Assembly (NCBI GenBank): GCA_027494135.1
Contig: JAOSJK010000001.1
Location: 289,378-353,377, forward strand
Direction: 5' to 3'
DNA: 64,000 nucleotides
Origin: Acidimicrobiia bacterium
Lineage (GTDB): Bacteria > Actinomycetota > Acidimicrobiia > IMCC26256 > PALSA-610
Both the position numbers and the translations under genes were made by a program. The first letter of the stretch is position 1. Each line of letters opens with the position of its first letter. The notes beneath the pieces were generated by a model that saw nothing but the letters and a program-made list of their open reading frames with translations, was not told the origin of the DNA and did not search any database. Positions 7,715-18,459 of this stretch are shown in pieces.

Positions 7715-8497
7715 CTAGAAGCGCGCTTCGCGCTGCCATTTGGCGAGAAGGCCGGCGTCGCCGAAGGTCTCGACCTCCGCCGCGGGGAGTCGTCCGTAGA
7801 CGAGCAGCAGCAGGTCGGAGGCCCGGCCGCGGGCCGCTACGTCGCCCTTGGCGTGCTCCCGCGTGATCTCGACGCCGGACACACCGAGACGCAATAGCCA
7901 CTCGCCGTGGGCATCGGTGCAGTGGAGGTGAATCGTCTCACCCGTTCCACTCAGAGCACTCGTACCGGGCCTGTACGGGAGCATGTCGAACGCCTCGTCG
8001 ATCCCGTCGACCGCGAGATCGGCGTCGAACGGTGCGGCCGAGCCGCTCACGGGTCCATGTACCTCCCCGCCACTCCCGCCGGCGGGCCCGGCCGTGGGGA
8101 CAGCCGACTCGGCGTCCCAGCGGTGCAGGGCCGTCTCGTGCGCCTGGCGGCGCGCCCAGAAGCCGGCGGTGCGGTCATCGGTCCACGACCAGACCTCGGC
8201 CTCCGCGCCGGCACCCTCCAGCGCGGCCGCGAGTGGCTCGACGCCGTGCTCGAACCAGTCGAGCAGCTCGGTGGCTGCCGGCACGGCGATGCCGCCGAAG
8301 AGCTCCGGCCCACCGGATGGACTTTCCTCCACCATGCTCGTAACCCAGCGGTGCAGCCGGCCCACGTGCGCGACGAGATCGGCCACCTGCCAGTCGGGAC
8401 AACCGGGGACGCCGGCGTCGAGCCCCGCAGCGGTCGCAGCGCGGCTCAGCGCTGCGCCCTCCATCCGGATCGCTGCTACGTGCTCCGAGAAGTCCAT
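7715..8497 (-). CDS. Maleylpyruvate isomerase family, mycothiol-dependent-type protein (DinB fold)
   Basis: A 260-residue protein of the actinobacterial maleylpyruvate isomerase/MDMPI family. The N-terminal four-helix metal-binding domain carries WQVADLVAHVGRLHRWVTSM (first His) and ARRQAHETALHRWDAES (HE...H R.D motif, second and third metal ligands). The C-terminal MDMPI domain runs HLHCTDAHGEWLLRLGVSG and RGRASDLLLLVYGRLP. Members use mycothiol as thiol cofactor or are metal enzymes of unknown substrate. The ATG at 8497 has TAGGGT 6 nt upstream. The gene converges with the LLM oxidoreductase. It supports an actinobacterial, mycothiol-making host. Confidence 0.88.
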   Translation of the reverse strand: MDFSEHVAAIRMEGAALSRAATAAGLDAGVPGCPDWQVADLVAHVGRLHRWVTSMVEESPSGGPELFGGIAVPAATELLDWFEHGVEPLAAALEGAGAEAEVWSWTDDRTAGFWARRQAHETALHRWDAESAVPTAGPAGGSGGEVHGPVSGSAAPFDADLAVDGIDEAFDMLPYRPGTSALSGTGETIHLHCTDAHGEWLLRLGVSGVEITREHAKGDVAARGRASDLLLLVYGRLPAAEVETFGDAGLLAKWQREARF

Positions 8498-8503
8498 CGG
8501 GCG

Positions 8504-8509
8504 ACCCTA
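8504..8509 (-). promoter_or_regulatory. -10 box TAGGGT of the MDMPI gene, leaderless type
   Basis: On the minus strand TAGGGT lies 6 nt before the ATG at 8497, with no Shine-Dalgarno sequence. Confidence 0.55.
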
Positions 8510-8543
8510 CCAATGCAGGCGACGTCGACTGCCGGCGCGCGCC

Positions 8544-9246
8544 TCACTCCAGCCCGGTCTGCGCCACGAGTGGCTCGACCAGACCGGCACCGTGGTTCTG
8601 CGGACGGTTCACTTCGGTGCCCACGGCGTGGCGGAGCAGGACATCCTCTGCCGCGGGCAGGAGCATCTGCTCGAGGGCTTCGGCATCGTGGTTGTCGGAG
8701 TCGAGCCACGCGTCCCAGAGCGCGTCGGGCAGCACGACGGGCATGCGTTCGTGAACGGACGCGACCAGCGCGTTCGCCGAGGTGGTCACGATGACGAAGG
8801 TGCTGATCCGTGGCGCCTCGGCATCCGAGGGGTCGCGCCACAGCTCCCACATGCCGGCGAACGCGAGGGGAGCGCCGTCGCGCCCGTAGAAGAAGTACGG
8901 CTGCTTCTGCCTCCGCCCCGGCACCACCTGCCACTCGTAGAAGCCGTCGGCCGGCACTATGCACCTGCGCTTCGCGAATGCGCTGCGGAACGCCGGCTTG
9001 GACGCGACCGTCTCGGCCCGGGCGTTGATCATCCGGTCACCGATCTTGGCGTCCTTGGCCCAGGACGGGACGAGCCCCCACCTCTGCCTCTCGAGGAGCG
9101 CACACCCCCACGCTCGAGCACCACGGGCAGGTGCGCCGGGGCGCCACGTTGTAATCGGGCTCCGACGCTTCGAGGTGCACCTCATCCACGTGGAACCGCT
9201 CGGCGAGGACCGCCGGAGACGAGGTCTGCACGTAGCGACCGCACAC
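8544..9246 (-). CDS. HMCES/YedK SOS-response-associated protein (frame interrupted)
   Basis: A member of the SRAP family, which forms a covalent thiazolidine link with abasic sites in single-stranded DNA and shields them during replication. The GTG at 9246 gives M-C-G-R-Y, so Met removal exposes the catalytic Cys2. RWGLVPSWAKDAKIGD, NARAETVASKPAFR, CIVPADGFYEW and HERMPVVL are the family landmarks, including the conserved Asn, Glu and His. The N-terminal 40 residues and the rest lie in different frames; two frame changes are needed between about 9098 and 9135, most probably sequencing errors. A TATGGT box lies 6 nt before the GTG. Length after repair (about 233 aa) is normal for the family. 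Confidence 0.85.
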
Positions 9247-9252
9247 ACGACG

Positions 9253-9258
9253 ACCATA
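9253..9258 (-). promoter_or_regulatory. -10 box TATGGT of the HMCES gene, leaderless type
   Basis: On the minus strand TATGGT lies 6 nt before the GTG at 9246. It supports GTG as the true start, which is required to expose the catalytic Cys. Confidence 0.55.
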
Positions 9259-9295
9259 CCCGGCGCCCCTGCGGCTGCGAGGTCGGAGGGGGCGC

Positions 9296-9727
9296 CTATC
9301 CGCGGCCCGAGCGCCGGTAGACGAACCTCAGCCCGGACCACAGATCGTCGATCGCGCACGCCCTGTTGTCGACCAGGCCCCCGCCGAGCCCGGCCTCGCG
9401 CACCAGGCCCTCGTTCAGGTCGGTAGCCACTCCCGCGGTTCTCTTCGGCCAGGCGATCCAGAGACCGCCCGAGGGGGCGACGGCACGTGCGAGTGACGGG
9501 AATCGTCGCTGCAGCTCGGCTTTGCGAGTCACGAAGAAGAGCACGACGTCCTGTGGGCCGCGCACGGAGGTCACCAGCTTCACCCTCGTCGGCAGCGGCC
9601 GCAGGGACTTGTCGAAGCCGTCCGGGGCGCGGATCAGAGCGACGCGCGAGCCCTCGCCGACTCCGAGTCTTCGTAGCAGTGGGGTCCCCGCAGATGCAGC
9701 CACCGGTCCGGATTCCACACGATGCAC
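9296..9727 (-). CDS. DUF3052-like small protein
   Basis: A 143-residue protein resembling the actinobacterial DUF3052 family. AGTPLLRRLGVGEGSRVALI, RGPQDVVLFFVTRKAEL and GGLWIAWPKRTAGVATDLNE are its recognisable blocks, the last (W.AWPK...G) being the family hallmark. The function of the family is unknown. The longest frame starts at GTG 9727; a start at an inner GTG is possible because the first ten residues look unconserved. It lies between the M23 peptidase and HMCES genes, all on the minus strand. Confidence 0.8.
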   Translation of the reverse strand: MHRVESGPVAASAGTPLLRRLGVGEGSRVALIRAPDGFDKSLRPLPTRVKLVTSVRGPQDVVLFFVTRKAELQRRFPSLARAVAPSGGLWIAWPKRTAGVATDLNEGLVREAGLGGGLVDNRACAIDDLWSGLRFVYRRSGRG

Positions 9728-9775
9728 GGGTCGCCGGTCAACGTGGCCCGAGAAGACACGCCGTCGGTACAGGCG

Positions 9776-10999
9776 TCAGAGGTACGGCGCAGGGTCCACG
9801 GGTGTTCCCAATACCCGAACCTCGAAGTGCAGGTGCGGGCCGGTGGAGAGCCCTGTGGAGCCGACCTCACCGACCACCTGGCCCGCTTCCACGGTCTGTC
9901 CCACGGATACGCGCACGACCGACTGGTGTGCATACAGGGTCGCGAACCGATTGCCGTGGTCGATGATCACGGTGTTGCCGTACCCGTCACGCCAGCCCGC
10001 CCACACGACCTCACCCGCTGCTCCGGCAACGATCGGTGTCCCGTAGTCGGCATGCATGTCGGCACCGGCGTGCATCCTGACGGTGCCCAGGATCGGGTGC
10101 ACCCGCTCTCCGAATCCGCTCGTGATCTCACCGGGTACCGGGCGCACGAGTACGAAGCCCGCCGCCGGCTGCTGCCCTGCCTGAGCTGTCGCGAGCATCG
10201 AGCCGATCTCGCTCGACGTCGCCTGCAGTGACGCCAGCTCCGCCTCGTACTCCGCGACGCGGGTCCTGACCTCGGCGACCTGGCGCTCCTCCGCCAGCTG
10301 CTCCGCGGCCGCGGCGTCCCGGCGGGCGGCGCGTTCGGCCCGCAGCCGCTCGAGCTGCTCGCGCTCCGCCTCGAGCCCCGCAAGGGCCTCCGCGACCTCC
10401 TCGCGACCTCGATCGGCCTCGGCTGCGAGGGCCTCGGCCTCCTTCTGCAGCGCGCGCAGCTCCTCGACGACGTCCCATCGCGCGCCACTCACCCCGGCCA
10501 GGTATCGCGACCCCGCGTAGAGGCGCTGAGGCTCGGTGCTGTCGAGAACGAGGGCCGTGTAGGACCCTGCAGCACCGCCGGCCGTTCGGTACAGCGTCGC
10601 GACGGTCTCGTTGAATCGTGCTCGCGCGTCGCGTCGCCGGGCCTCGGTCTCGTCGAGGCGCCTGGAGATCTCCAGGTACTGCGCCGTCAGCCGGTCACTC
10701 TCTCTGCGGGCGGCGTCCAGCTCCGTCGTAGCCTCGAGAACCGTAGCGTCGAGGGCCAGGACGTCGCTCTCCAGGGCCGCCCGTCTCTCTCGCGTGTCCT
10801 CGAGCGCGAGGATCGCCTCGGCCTCCTCGGCCGAGGCGTGCCCGAGCCGCTCCTGGAGGGCGAGGATCCTCTCGGCGGTGGTCGCGGGCTCCGCACTGGC
10901 CCTGAGGATCGCCCCGGCGGGGACGACCGTCGCGAGAACGACGACCGCCGACAGGACGGAGAGGCCTCGGCGCCGGCCGCGGATCTTTACAGGAGACAT
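9776..10999 (-). CDS. Coiled-coil M23 peptidoglycan peptidase (EnvC/RipC-like)
   Basis: A secreted or membrane-anchored cell-wall endopeptidase of about 407 residues. A basic N terminus and hydrophobic segment (LSVLSAVVVLATVVPAGAI) form a signal peptide or anchor. Residues about 40-280 are an Ala/Glu/Arg-rich coiled coil. The C-terminal M23 domain carries GFGERVHPILGTVRMHAG, the zinc ligands HAGADMHADYG and HLHFEVR, and VIIDHGNRFATLYAHQ. Such proteins are switched on by FtsEX at the division site, and ftsX-ftsE lie immediately upstream. I prefer ATG 10999 because TACGAT lies 7 nt upstream; earlier in-frame starts at 11008 and 11035 are possible. Confidence 0.9.
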   Translation of the reverse strand: MSPVKIRGRRRGLSVLSAVVVLATVVPAGAILRASAEPATTAERILALQERLGHASAEEAEAILALEDTRERRAALESDVLALDATVLEATTELDAARRESDRLTAQYLEISRRLDETEARRRDARARFNETVATLYRTAGGAAGSYTALVLDSTEPQRLYAGSRYLAGVSGARWDVVEELRALQKEAEALAAEADRGREEVAEALAGLEAEREQLERLRAERAARRDAAAAEQLAEERQVAEVRTRVAEYEAELASLQATSSEIGSMLATAQAGQQPAAGFVLVRPVPGEITSGFGERVHPILGTVRMHAGADMHADYGTPIVAGAAGEVVWAGWRDGYGNTVIIDHGNRFATLYAHQSVVRVSVGQTVEAGQVVGEVGSTGLSTGPHLHFEVRVLGTPVDPAPYL

Positions 11000-11006
11000 C
11001 AACTTC

Positions 11007-11012
11007 ATCGTA
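11007..11012 (-). promoter_or_regulatory. Possible -10 box TACGAT of the M23 peptidase gene
   Basis: On the minus strand TACGAT lies 7 nt before the ATG at 10999. If real it gives the peptidase its own promoter within the ftsEX cluster. It overlaps the alternative start at 11008, so only one of the two can be right. Confidence 0.4.
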
Positions 11013-11129
11013 GGCAACACCAGCCACATTGACAACAGCGCGCCTCTCGAGACACGGGTGCCTCCGTATCGGCACGCGGCGATGGCCGCTGCAGTGCCGC
11101 ACGCGGTGATCGGCCCGAGGGCTGGGGGC

Positions 11130-12011
11130 TCAGGCCTCCAGGAAGCGGCGGAGACCGATGGCGGAGCCGAGCATCCCGATGCCGGCGCCGATCAGGAGCA
11201 CGACGAGCCCGATGCCGATGGCGTCACCGGAGGTGACGTAGAAGTGCGTGAAGAGGTTGTCGGCGTCCTTCACGAGGTCGGTGAGGATCACGCGCAGCCC
11301 GTAGACGAGACCGAAGGCCAGGCCAGCCCCTATGGCACCCTGAACCAGGCCCTCGGCCATGAACGGGATCCGGACGAACCAGTTGGATGCGCCCACCAGC
11401 TTCATCACCTCGATCTCGCGCCGGCGCGCGAACGTCGCCAAGCGGATCGTGTTCACGATCAGGAAGAGCGACGACGCCAGCAGCACCGCGGCGAGTCCCC
11501 AGAACGTGAAGCGGATCCACTTGGTCGCAGTGAGCATCCGGTCGACCTGCTCCTGCGCGGTGATCACCTCGTCGACTCCGGTGCGCCCGGCGAACCGGTC
11601 CGCGATCGAGCCTGTGAACTCGGCCTCGGTCGGAACCACACGGAACGACGTCGGCAACGACTCCGGCTCGACCTCGTTCACCAGCGCAGGATCATCGGGG
11701 AAGATGCGCTTGAACTCCTCGTAGGCATCTGCCTTGGTGAGGAACCTGAACTTCTTCACCTCGGGCGAGTCGGTCAGCTCCTTCTCCACTGCGGCTATCT
11801 GGCCGCTCGACGCATCGACGTGCATGAAGATCTCGAGCTTCACGTCGTGTCGCCAGCGATCCGTGCCGTTCTCGACCAGCCGCGAGAGCAGCATCACGCC
11901 GCCGAAGAGGAAGAGCGAGACCGCCACGGTCAAGATGCCGGCAAGCGTCATGAGCAGGTTGCGACGGAGCGATATGAGGGTCTCGCGGGCGAAGTAGAGG
12001 AGCCTGGTCAT
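11130..12011 (-). CDS. ftsX: Cell-division ABC transporter permease FtsX
   Basis: A 293-residue FtsX with four membrane segments: one near residues 18-45, then after an extracytoplasmic domain three in the C-terminal half. The cytoplasmic signature [19 protein letters not shown] follows the second segment, as in all FtsX proteins. The large external loop (about 50-170) is where FtsX binds its peptidase partner. The start overlaps the ftsE stop (ATGA at 12008-12011). With FtsE it forms an ATP-driven complex that activates peptidoglycan hydrolases at the septum; the M23 gene follows. Confidence 0.96.
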   Translation of the reverse strand: MTRLLYFARETLISLRRNLLMTLAGILTVAVSLFLFGGVMLLSRLVENGTDRWRHDVKLEIFMHVDASSGQIAAVEKELTDSPEVKKFRFLTKADAYEEFKRIFPDDPALVNEVEPESLPTSFRVVPTEAEFTGSIADRFAGRTGVDEVITAQEQVDRMLTATKWIRFTFWGLAAVLLASSLFLIVNTIRLATFARRREIEVMKLVGASNWFVRIPFMAEGLVQGAIGAGLAFGLVYGLRVILTDLVKDADNLFTHFYVTSGDAIGIGLVVLLIGAGIGMLGSAIGLRRFLEA

Positions 12012-12693
12012 GCTCGCACTCCGTAGACGCCGCGCACCTGGTCGCGGACGAGGTCACCGCGGTCGAGCTCCAGCACCCGACGCCGCATCGCGTCGACGAT
12101 CCGCTGGTCGTGAGTGGCCATCACGACCGTGGTTCCATAGCGGTTGATCCGGTCGAGGAGTCGCATGATCCCGACCGTGGTCGCGGGATCCAGGTTCCCC
12201 GTCGGCTCGTCGGCCAGCAGGATGAGCGGACGGTTGACGAAGGCCCGGGCGATCGAGACCCTCTGCTGCTCGCCCCCGACAGCTCGGTGGTGAAGTTGTC
12301 GGCCTTCTTCGTCAGACCGACCAGATCGAGTATCTGCGGCACCTGCGTGTTGATGATGTGGCGGGGTCTGCCGATAACCTCGAGCGCGAAAGCCACGTTC
12401 TCGTAGACGGTCTTGCTGGGCAGGAGCTTGTAGTCCTGGAACACGCACCCGATGTTCCTGCGGAGCTGCGGCACCTTCCATGAACCGAGGCGGCCGATGT
12501 CGCGTCCGGCGACGACGATCCGTCCGCTGCTCGCCAACTCGTCGCGCAGCAGCAGCTTCAAGAAGGTCGACTTCCCGGACCCCGAGGGACCAACGAGGAA
12601 GACGAACTCTCCCTTGGCGATGTCGACCGACACGTCGTTGAGCGCGGTTACGCCGCCCTTGTAGATCTTGGAGACGTTCTCGAAACGGATCAT
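12008..12693 (-). CDS. ftsE: Cell-division ATPase FtsE (one-base frame break)
   Basis: The ATPase partner of FtsX, 228 residues after repair. The first frame gives [20 protein letters not shown], Walker [16 protein letters not shown] and the Q-loop [18 protein letters not shown]. The second gives [30 protein letters not shown] (Walker B) and [12 protein letters not shown] (H-loop). The break falls inside the ABC signature LSGGEQQR: the C-run at 12273-12277 has five bases where six restore the frame exactly. Because ftsE is conserved and adjacent to intact ftsX, sequencing error is much likelier than inactivation. It lies just downstream of prfB in the usual actinobacterial order. Confidence 0.93.
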
Positions 12694-12784
12694 GGCTGGC
12701 CTCGGGAGGGTATCAGCCGGGTACTTCCGCGCGTCGCACCCCTGCCCGACCTGGACGAACCCGTGGGGCCGCCGTCGGGCACGC

Positions 12785-13891
12785 CTAGGCGGACGCGTGC
12801 TGCCGTCGCCACTGGAGCCACGACTCGATGAAAGCGTCGATGTCGCCGTCGAGGACCGCCTGGACGTTGCCCGTCTCATAGCGGGTCCGCTCGTCCTTCA
12901 CCAGCTGATAGGGGGCGAGCGTGTAGGTCCGGATCTGGCTGCCGAACGCCACGTCGCGCTTCTCCCCGGAGAGCGCCTCCATCTCCTTGCGACGCTCCTC
13001 CCGCTGCCTCGCCGCGAGGCGGGCACCGAGGATCTCCATGGCCTTGGCCCGGTTCTGCAGCTGCGAACGCTGGTTCTGGCACGACACAACGGTTCCCGTG
13101 GGGAGATGCGTGATGCGAACCGCAGAATCGGTGACGTTCACGTGCTGGCCGCCCGCCCCGGAGGACCTGTAGGTGTCGATGCGCAGATCCTTCTCCTCGA
13201 TCTCGGGAACCTCGGCCACATCCAGGGCGGGAACCGCGTCGAGGGAGGCGAAGGCGGTCTGGCGCCGCGCGTTGGCGTCGAACGGCGAGATGCGGATCAG
13301 GCGGTGGACTCCCTTCTCGCCCGAAATCATCCCGTAGGCGTACCGCCCCTTCACGGTGAACGTAGCCGAGGTGATTCCCGCCTCCTGACCCGGTGACAGC
13401 TCGTCGAGCTCGATCTCGAACCCCCGTCGCTGCGCCCAACGAGTGATCATCCTGAGCACCATCTCGGCCCAGTCCTGCGCATCTGTGCCGCCGGCTCCCG
13501 AGTGAACCTCACAGATCGCGTCGCGCTCGTCGTGCTCTCCGGAGAAGAGCGCGCGCAGCTCGAGGGTGTCGAGATCGGCCGAGAGACGTGCGACCTCGGC
13601 GGTGATCTCGCCCTCGACCGAGTCCTCGTCCTCCTCGAGTGCCAGCTCGACCAGCGTCTCGATGTCGGAAGCGCGGCCCTCCAGCCCTTGCACCAGATCT
13701 ATGTCGTCCTTCACACGCGCCAGCTCCATCGTGACGCGGCGGGCAGCGGCGGGATCGTCCCAGAGCCCCGGGAGACTCGCCTCCTCCTCGAGGGCGGCTA
13801 GTCGAAGTTGCATGTCGTCGATACGCAGATACGCACGCGCACCGTCGATCCGCCTCGTGATCTCGGTCAGGTCCTCGGTGAAGTCGCGCAT
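12785..13891 (-). CDS. prfB: Peptide chain release factor 2
   Basis: RF2 recognises UGA and UAA stop codons and triggers peptide release on the ribosome. The 368-residue protein carries the RF2 tripeptide in RISPFDANARR and the catalytic GGQ in SSGAGGQHVNVTDS. The start is ATG 13891, giving MRDFTEDLTEITRRI; an in-frame extension to 13963 reads into the end of secA. The frame is continuous, so the autoregulatory +1 programmed frameshift of E. coli prfB is absent. The gene lies 23 nt after secA and before ftsE. Confidence 0.97.
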   Translation of the reverse strand: MRDFTEDLTEITRRIDGARAYLRIDDMQLRLAALEEEASLPGLWDDPAAARRVTMELARVKDDIDLVQGLEGRASDIETLVELALEEDEDSVEGEITAEVARLSADLDTLELRALFSGEHDERDAICEVHSGAGGTDAQDWAEMVLRMITRWAQRRGFEIELDELSPGQEAGITSATFTVKGRYAYGMISGEKGVHRLIRISPFDANARRQTAFASLDAVPALDVAEVPEIEEKDLRIDTYRSSGAGGQHVNVTDSAVRITHLPTGTVVSCQNQRSQLQNRAKAMEILGARLAARQREERRKEMEALSGEKRDVAFGSQIRTYTLAPYQLVKDERTRYETGNVQAVLDGDIDAFIESWLQWRRQHASA

Positions 13892-13914
13892 CGTCGGTGT
13901 GCGAAGGCCTGAGC

Positions 13915-16674
<2,760 letters not shown>

Positions 16675-16683
16675 GAGGGCCGC

Positions 16684-16689
16684 AGTCTA
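16684..16689 (-). promoter_or_regulatory. -10 box TAGACT of secA
   Basis: On the minus strand TAGACT lies 9 nt before the secA ATG at 16674; no Shine-Dalgarno sequence is present between them. Confidence 0.5.
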
Positions 16690-16907
16690 CCGGCGACGCT
16701 CCTCGAGACCGGCTCTGTGAAGGGGGCTCTTCGGGGAACCTGGGGATGCCCGTCCGGCCGCGTCCGGTCGACCTCGAGGAGCTTCTCCCGGACAGCGGTC
16801 ACCGCGCCATCTCCGAGCTGACAGCCCGTGGTCGCCGCGACCAGCACACGTGAGCCGGGACCTGTGGTCGCCCTACCTGGCCCCCGTGCCGATACGGGGT
16901 ACGACGA

Positions 16908-17522
16908 TCAAGGGCCCGCCTCGATGAGGCCGAGATTGCCGTCGTTCCGGCGGTAGATGACTGCAGCCTGCCCGTTCTCGCTGCTGGTGAACAGGTAGAA
17001 ATCGTGGCCGAGCAGCTCCATCTGCAGAGCTGCCTCTTCGGCCGACATCGGCTTCACGAGGAACCGCTTCTCCTTGACGATCATCGCTTCGTCGCCGTCG
17101 TCGTCCGACGGCGCGCGATCGGTGCCGGGCCCGAAGGCCCCCGACGCCGCGTCTGCACCGGCATCGCGCGTCGCAGCCCGGCCGGGACCACCGTCGCGGC
17201 GGCTTCCACGACGCGTCGCACGCCTGCTGTGCAAGCGCCTCATCTGCAGCTCCACCCGGTCGATTGCGGCGTCGAGAGCCCCGGCGGGGTCGGCCGCCTC
17301 CCCGTGACCCTTGACCAGGTGACCCGTCAGGTGAACGAGGATCTCGCACCTGTGGGGCTTTGCGACACGCTGATTGTGAGTCTCGTCGAAGTCGACCTCG
17401 ACGCGCCTGATGTCGTTCGCGAATCGCGTGAAGCGCGCGACCTTCTCCTCGGCCGTGTCACGCAGATCGGCGGGGGTCTCGGTGTGCCTGCTGACGACCA
17501 CGACGTCCATGTTCTCGCTCAT
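16908..17522 (-). CDS. hpf: Long-form ribosome hibernation promoting factor
   Basis: A 204-residue long HPF/RaiA-type protein that dimerises 70S ribosomes into inactive 100S particles in stationary phase. The N-terminal domain (MDVVVVSRHTETPADLRDTA to about residue 100) is the S30AE fold. A low-complexity Arg/Gly/Asp linker of about 45 residues follows. The C-terminal dimerisation domain runs VKEKRFLVKPMSAEEAALQM, LGHDFYLFTSSENG and AAVIYRRNDGNLGLIEAGP. The start at 17522 gives MSEN; Met5 is an alternative. It lies upstream of secA, the usual actinobacterial position. Confidence 0.95.
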   Translation of the reverse strand: MSENMDVVVVSRHTETPADLRDTAEEKVARFTRFANDIRRVEVDFDETHNQRVAKPHRCEILVHLTGHLVKGHGEAADPAGALDAAIDRVELQMRRLHSRRATRRGSRRDGGPGRAATRDAGADAASGAFGPGTDRAPSDDDGDEAMIVKEKRFLVKPMSAEEAALQMELLGHDFYLFTSSENGQAAVIYRRNDGNLGLIEAGP

Positions 17523-17668
17523 CTGGGGCCCCGCGGCTTCCGATCAGGTGAGTTCATCGGCGGCAGTATAGGTGTCGGCGAAATCACCCCCGGCAGTGCA
17601 CCCGGTGGACCGCGTCACCCGCTCCGCTGCCCGCTCGGCGTTCGGAGCCCTGCGGTACGGCACGTCGC

Positions 17669-18316
17669 TCACCGACCGGGCAGCGGCGTTCGGGCGACGG
17701 TGACGGCGACTACGGAGGCGGCGCCGCCGCCCTTCAGAGCACGCGCACACGACGAGAGCGTCGACCCGGTGGTCGCCACGTCGTCTACGACCAGGACCCG
17801 CCGTCCCTGGCAGGCGCCGATCGGGGCGAAGCGCGGACCCGCCCTCCGCGCAGCAGCGGACCTCCCGGTCTGAGGCGACCCGTCCAAGCGGCGGAGCAAC
17901 GACTCCGCGGTCGGTCCGAGGCGTCGGCTCACGACCCGTGCGAGGAGCTCGGCATGGTCGAACCCCCGCCCCCGCCTCCGCTCGGCGACGGTCGGAGGCC
18001 AGGTGACGACGTCGGGTGCGTCGAGAACCCGCGGGACGTAGAGACGCCGCTGCGCGACTCCGGCCGCGATCGCGCCGAGCCATGGCACCGCCGCCCGGGC
18101 GTTGCGGTACTTCAGCCGCGCCACCAGCTCACGTGCGACTCCCTCATAGGCGAAAGCAGCCACCCAGGCGTCGATTCCGGCGGGCGGGGGCGCGGGAGGA
18201 GCGGGCCGCATGCCCGCCGCGCATCTCGTGCAGACGGGCTCCGCGCGCACACCGCACCCGGGACACCGCGCCGGTAGGAGAGCCGAGACGAGATCCGCGA
18301 GCAGTCCTGCATGCAT
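17669..18316 (-). CDS. comF: ComF family phosphoribosyltransferase-like protein
   Basis: A 215-residue ComF-family protein. An N-terminal zinc ribbon (CPGCGVRAEPVCTRC, residues about 18-32) precedes a phosphoribosyltransferase domain with the PRPP loop RRVLVVDDVATTGSTLSSCA. ComF proteins assist natural transformation in Bacillus and Haemophilus, but in actinobacteria the role is unproven. The ATG at 18316 has TACGTT 6 nt upstream. The preceding intergenic region holds eight short C-runs (G-runs on the transcript). Upstream in the same direction is mtnA. Confidence 0.9.
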   Translation of the reverse strand: MHAGLLADLVSALLPARCPGCGVRAEPVCTRCAAGMRPAPPAPPPAGIDAWVAAFAYEGVARELVARLKYRNARAAVPWLGAIAAGVAQRRLYVPRVLDAPDVVTWPPTVAERRRGRGFDHAELLARVVSRRLGPTAESLLRRLDGSPQTGRSAAARRAGPRFAPIGACQGRRVLVVDDVATTGSTLSSCARALKGGGAASVVAVTVARTPLPGR

Positions 18317-18322
18317 GCGCCG

Positions 18323-18328
18323 AACGTA
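18323..18328 (-). promoter_or_regulatory. -10 box TACGTT of comF, leaderless type
   Basis: On the minus strand TACGTT lies 6 nt before the comF ATG at 18316. It lies downstream of the G-tract region (18371-18407), which would then be promoter-upstream DNA for this transcript. Confidence 0.5.
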
Positions 18329-18370
18329 TCCGCGCGCTGCGACAGTGGGGACCGGCCGCACACCGGCCGT

Positions 18371-18407
18371 CCCGTCCCATCCCGTCCCATCCCGCCCGGC
18401 CCCGCCC
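18371..18407 (-). other. Putative G-quadruplex-forming sequence between mtnA and comF
   Basis: The plus strand has eight runs of at least three C (18371-73, 76-78, 81-83, 86-88, 91-93, 95-97, 18400-403, 405-407) separated by one or two bases. The minus, transcribed-sense strand therefore has eight G-runs with 1-2 nt loops, far above the minimum for a G-quadruplex. It contains a 10-bp direct repeat CCCGTCCCAT. No structure has been tested. Confidence 0.6.
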
Positions 18408-18459
18408 GGCGGCCGGGCCCGGAGATCGTGGCGCCGGAGCGCCCCACGAGCCGACAGCC

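Noticed and set aside
12271..12280. Programmed frameshifting in ftsE and other broken genes
   Set aside because: The breaks fall at different motifs and different homopolymers, with both insertions and deletions and no stimulatory context in common. Sequencing error explains them better.
12785..13891. Programmed +1 frameshift in prfB
   Set aside because: The RF2 frame is continuous from MRDFTEDL through GGQ; no in-frame UGA or slippery CUUUGA is needed.
16746..16853. Short plus-strand frame of 35 residues in the hpf-secA spacer
   Set aside because: It begins MPVRPRPVDLEELL and looks somewhat protein-like, but it is opposite to both neighbours, has only a weak ribosome binding site and no recognisable family.
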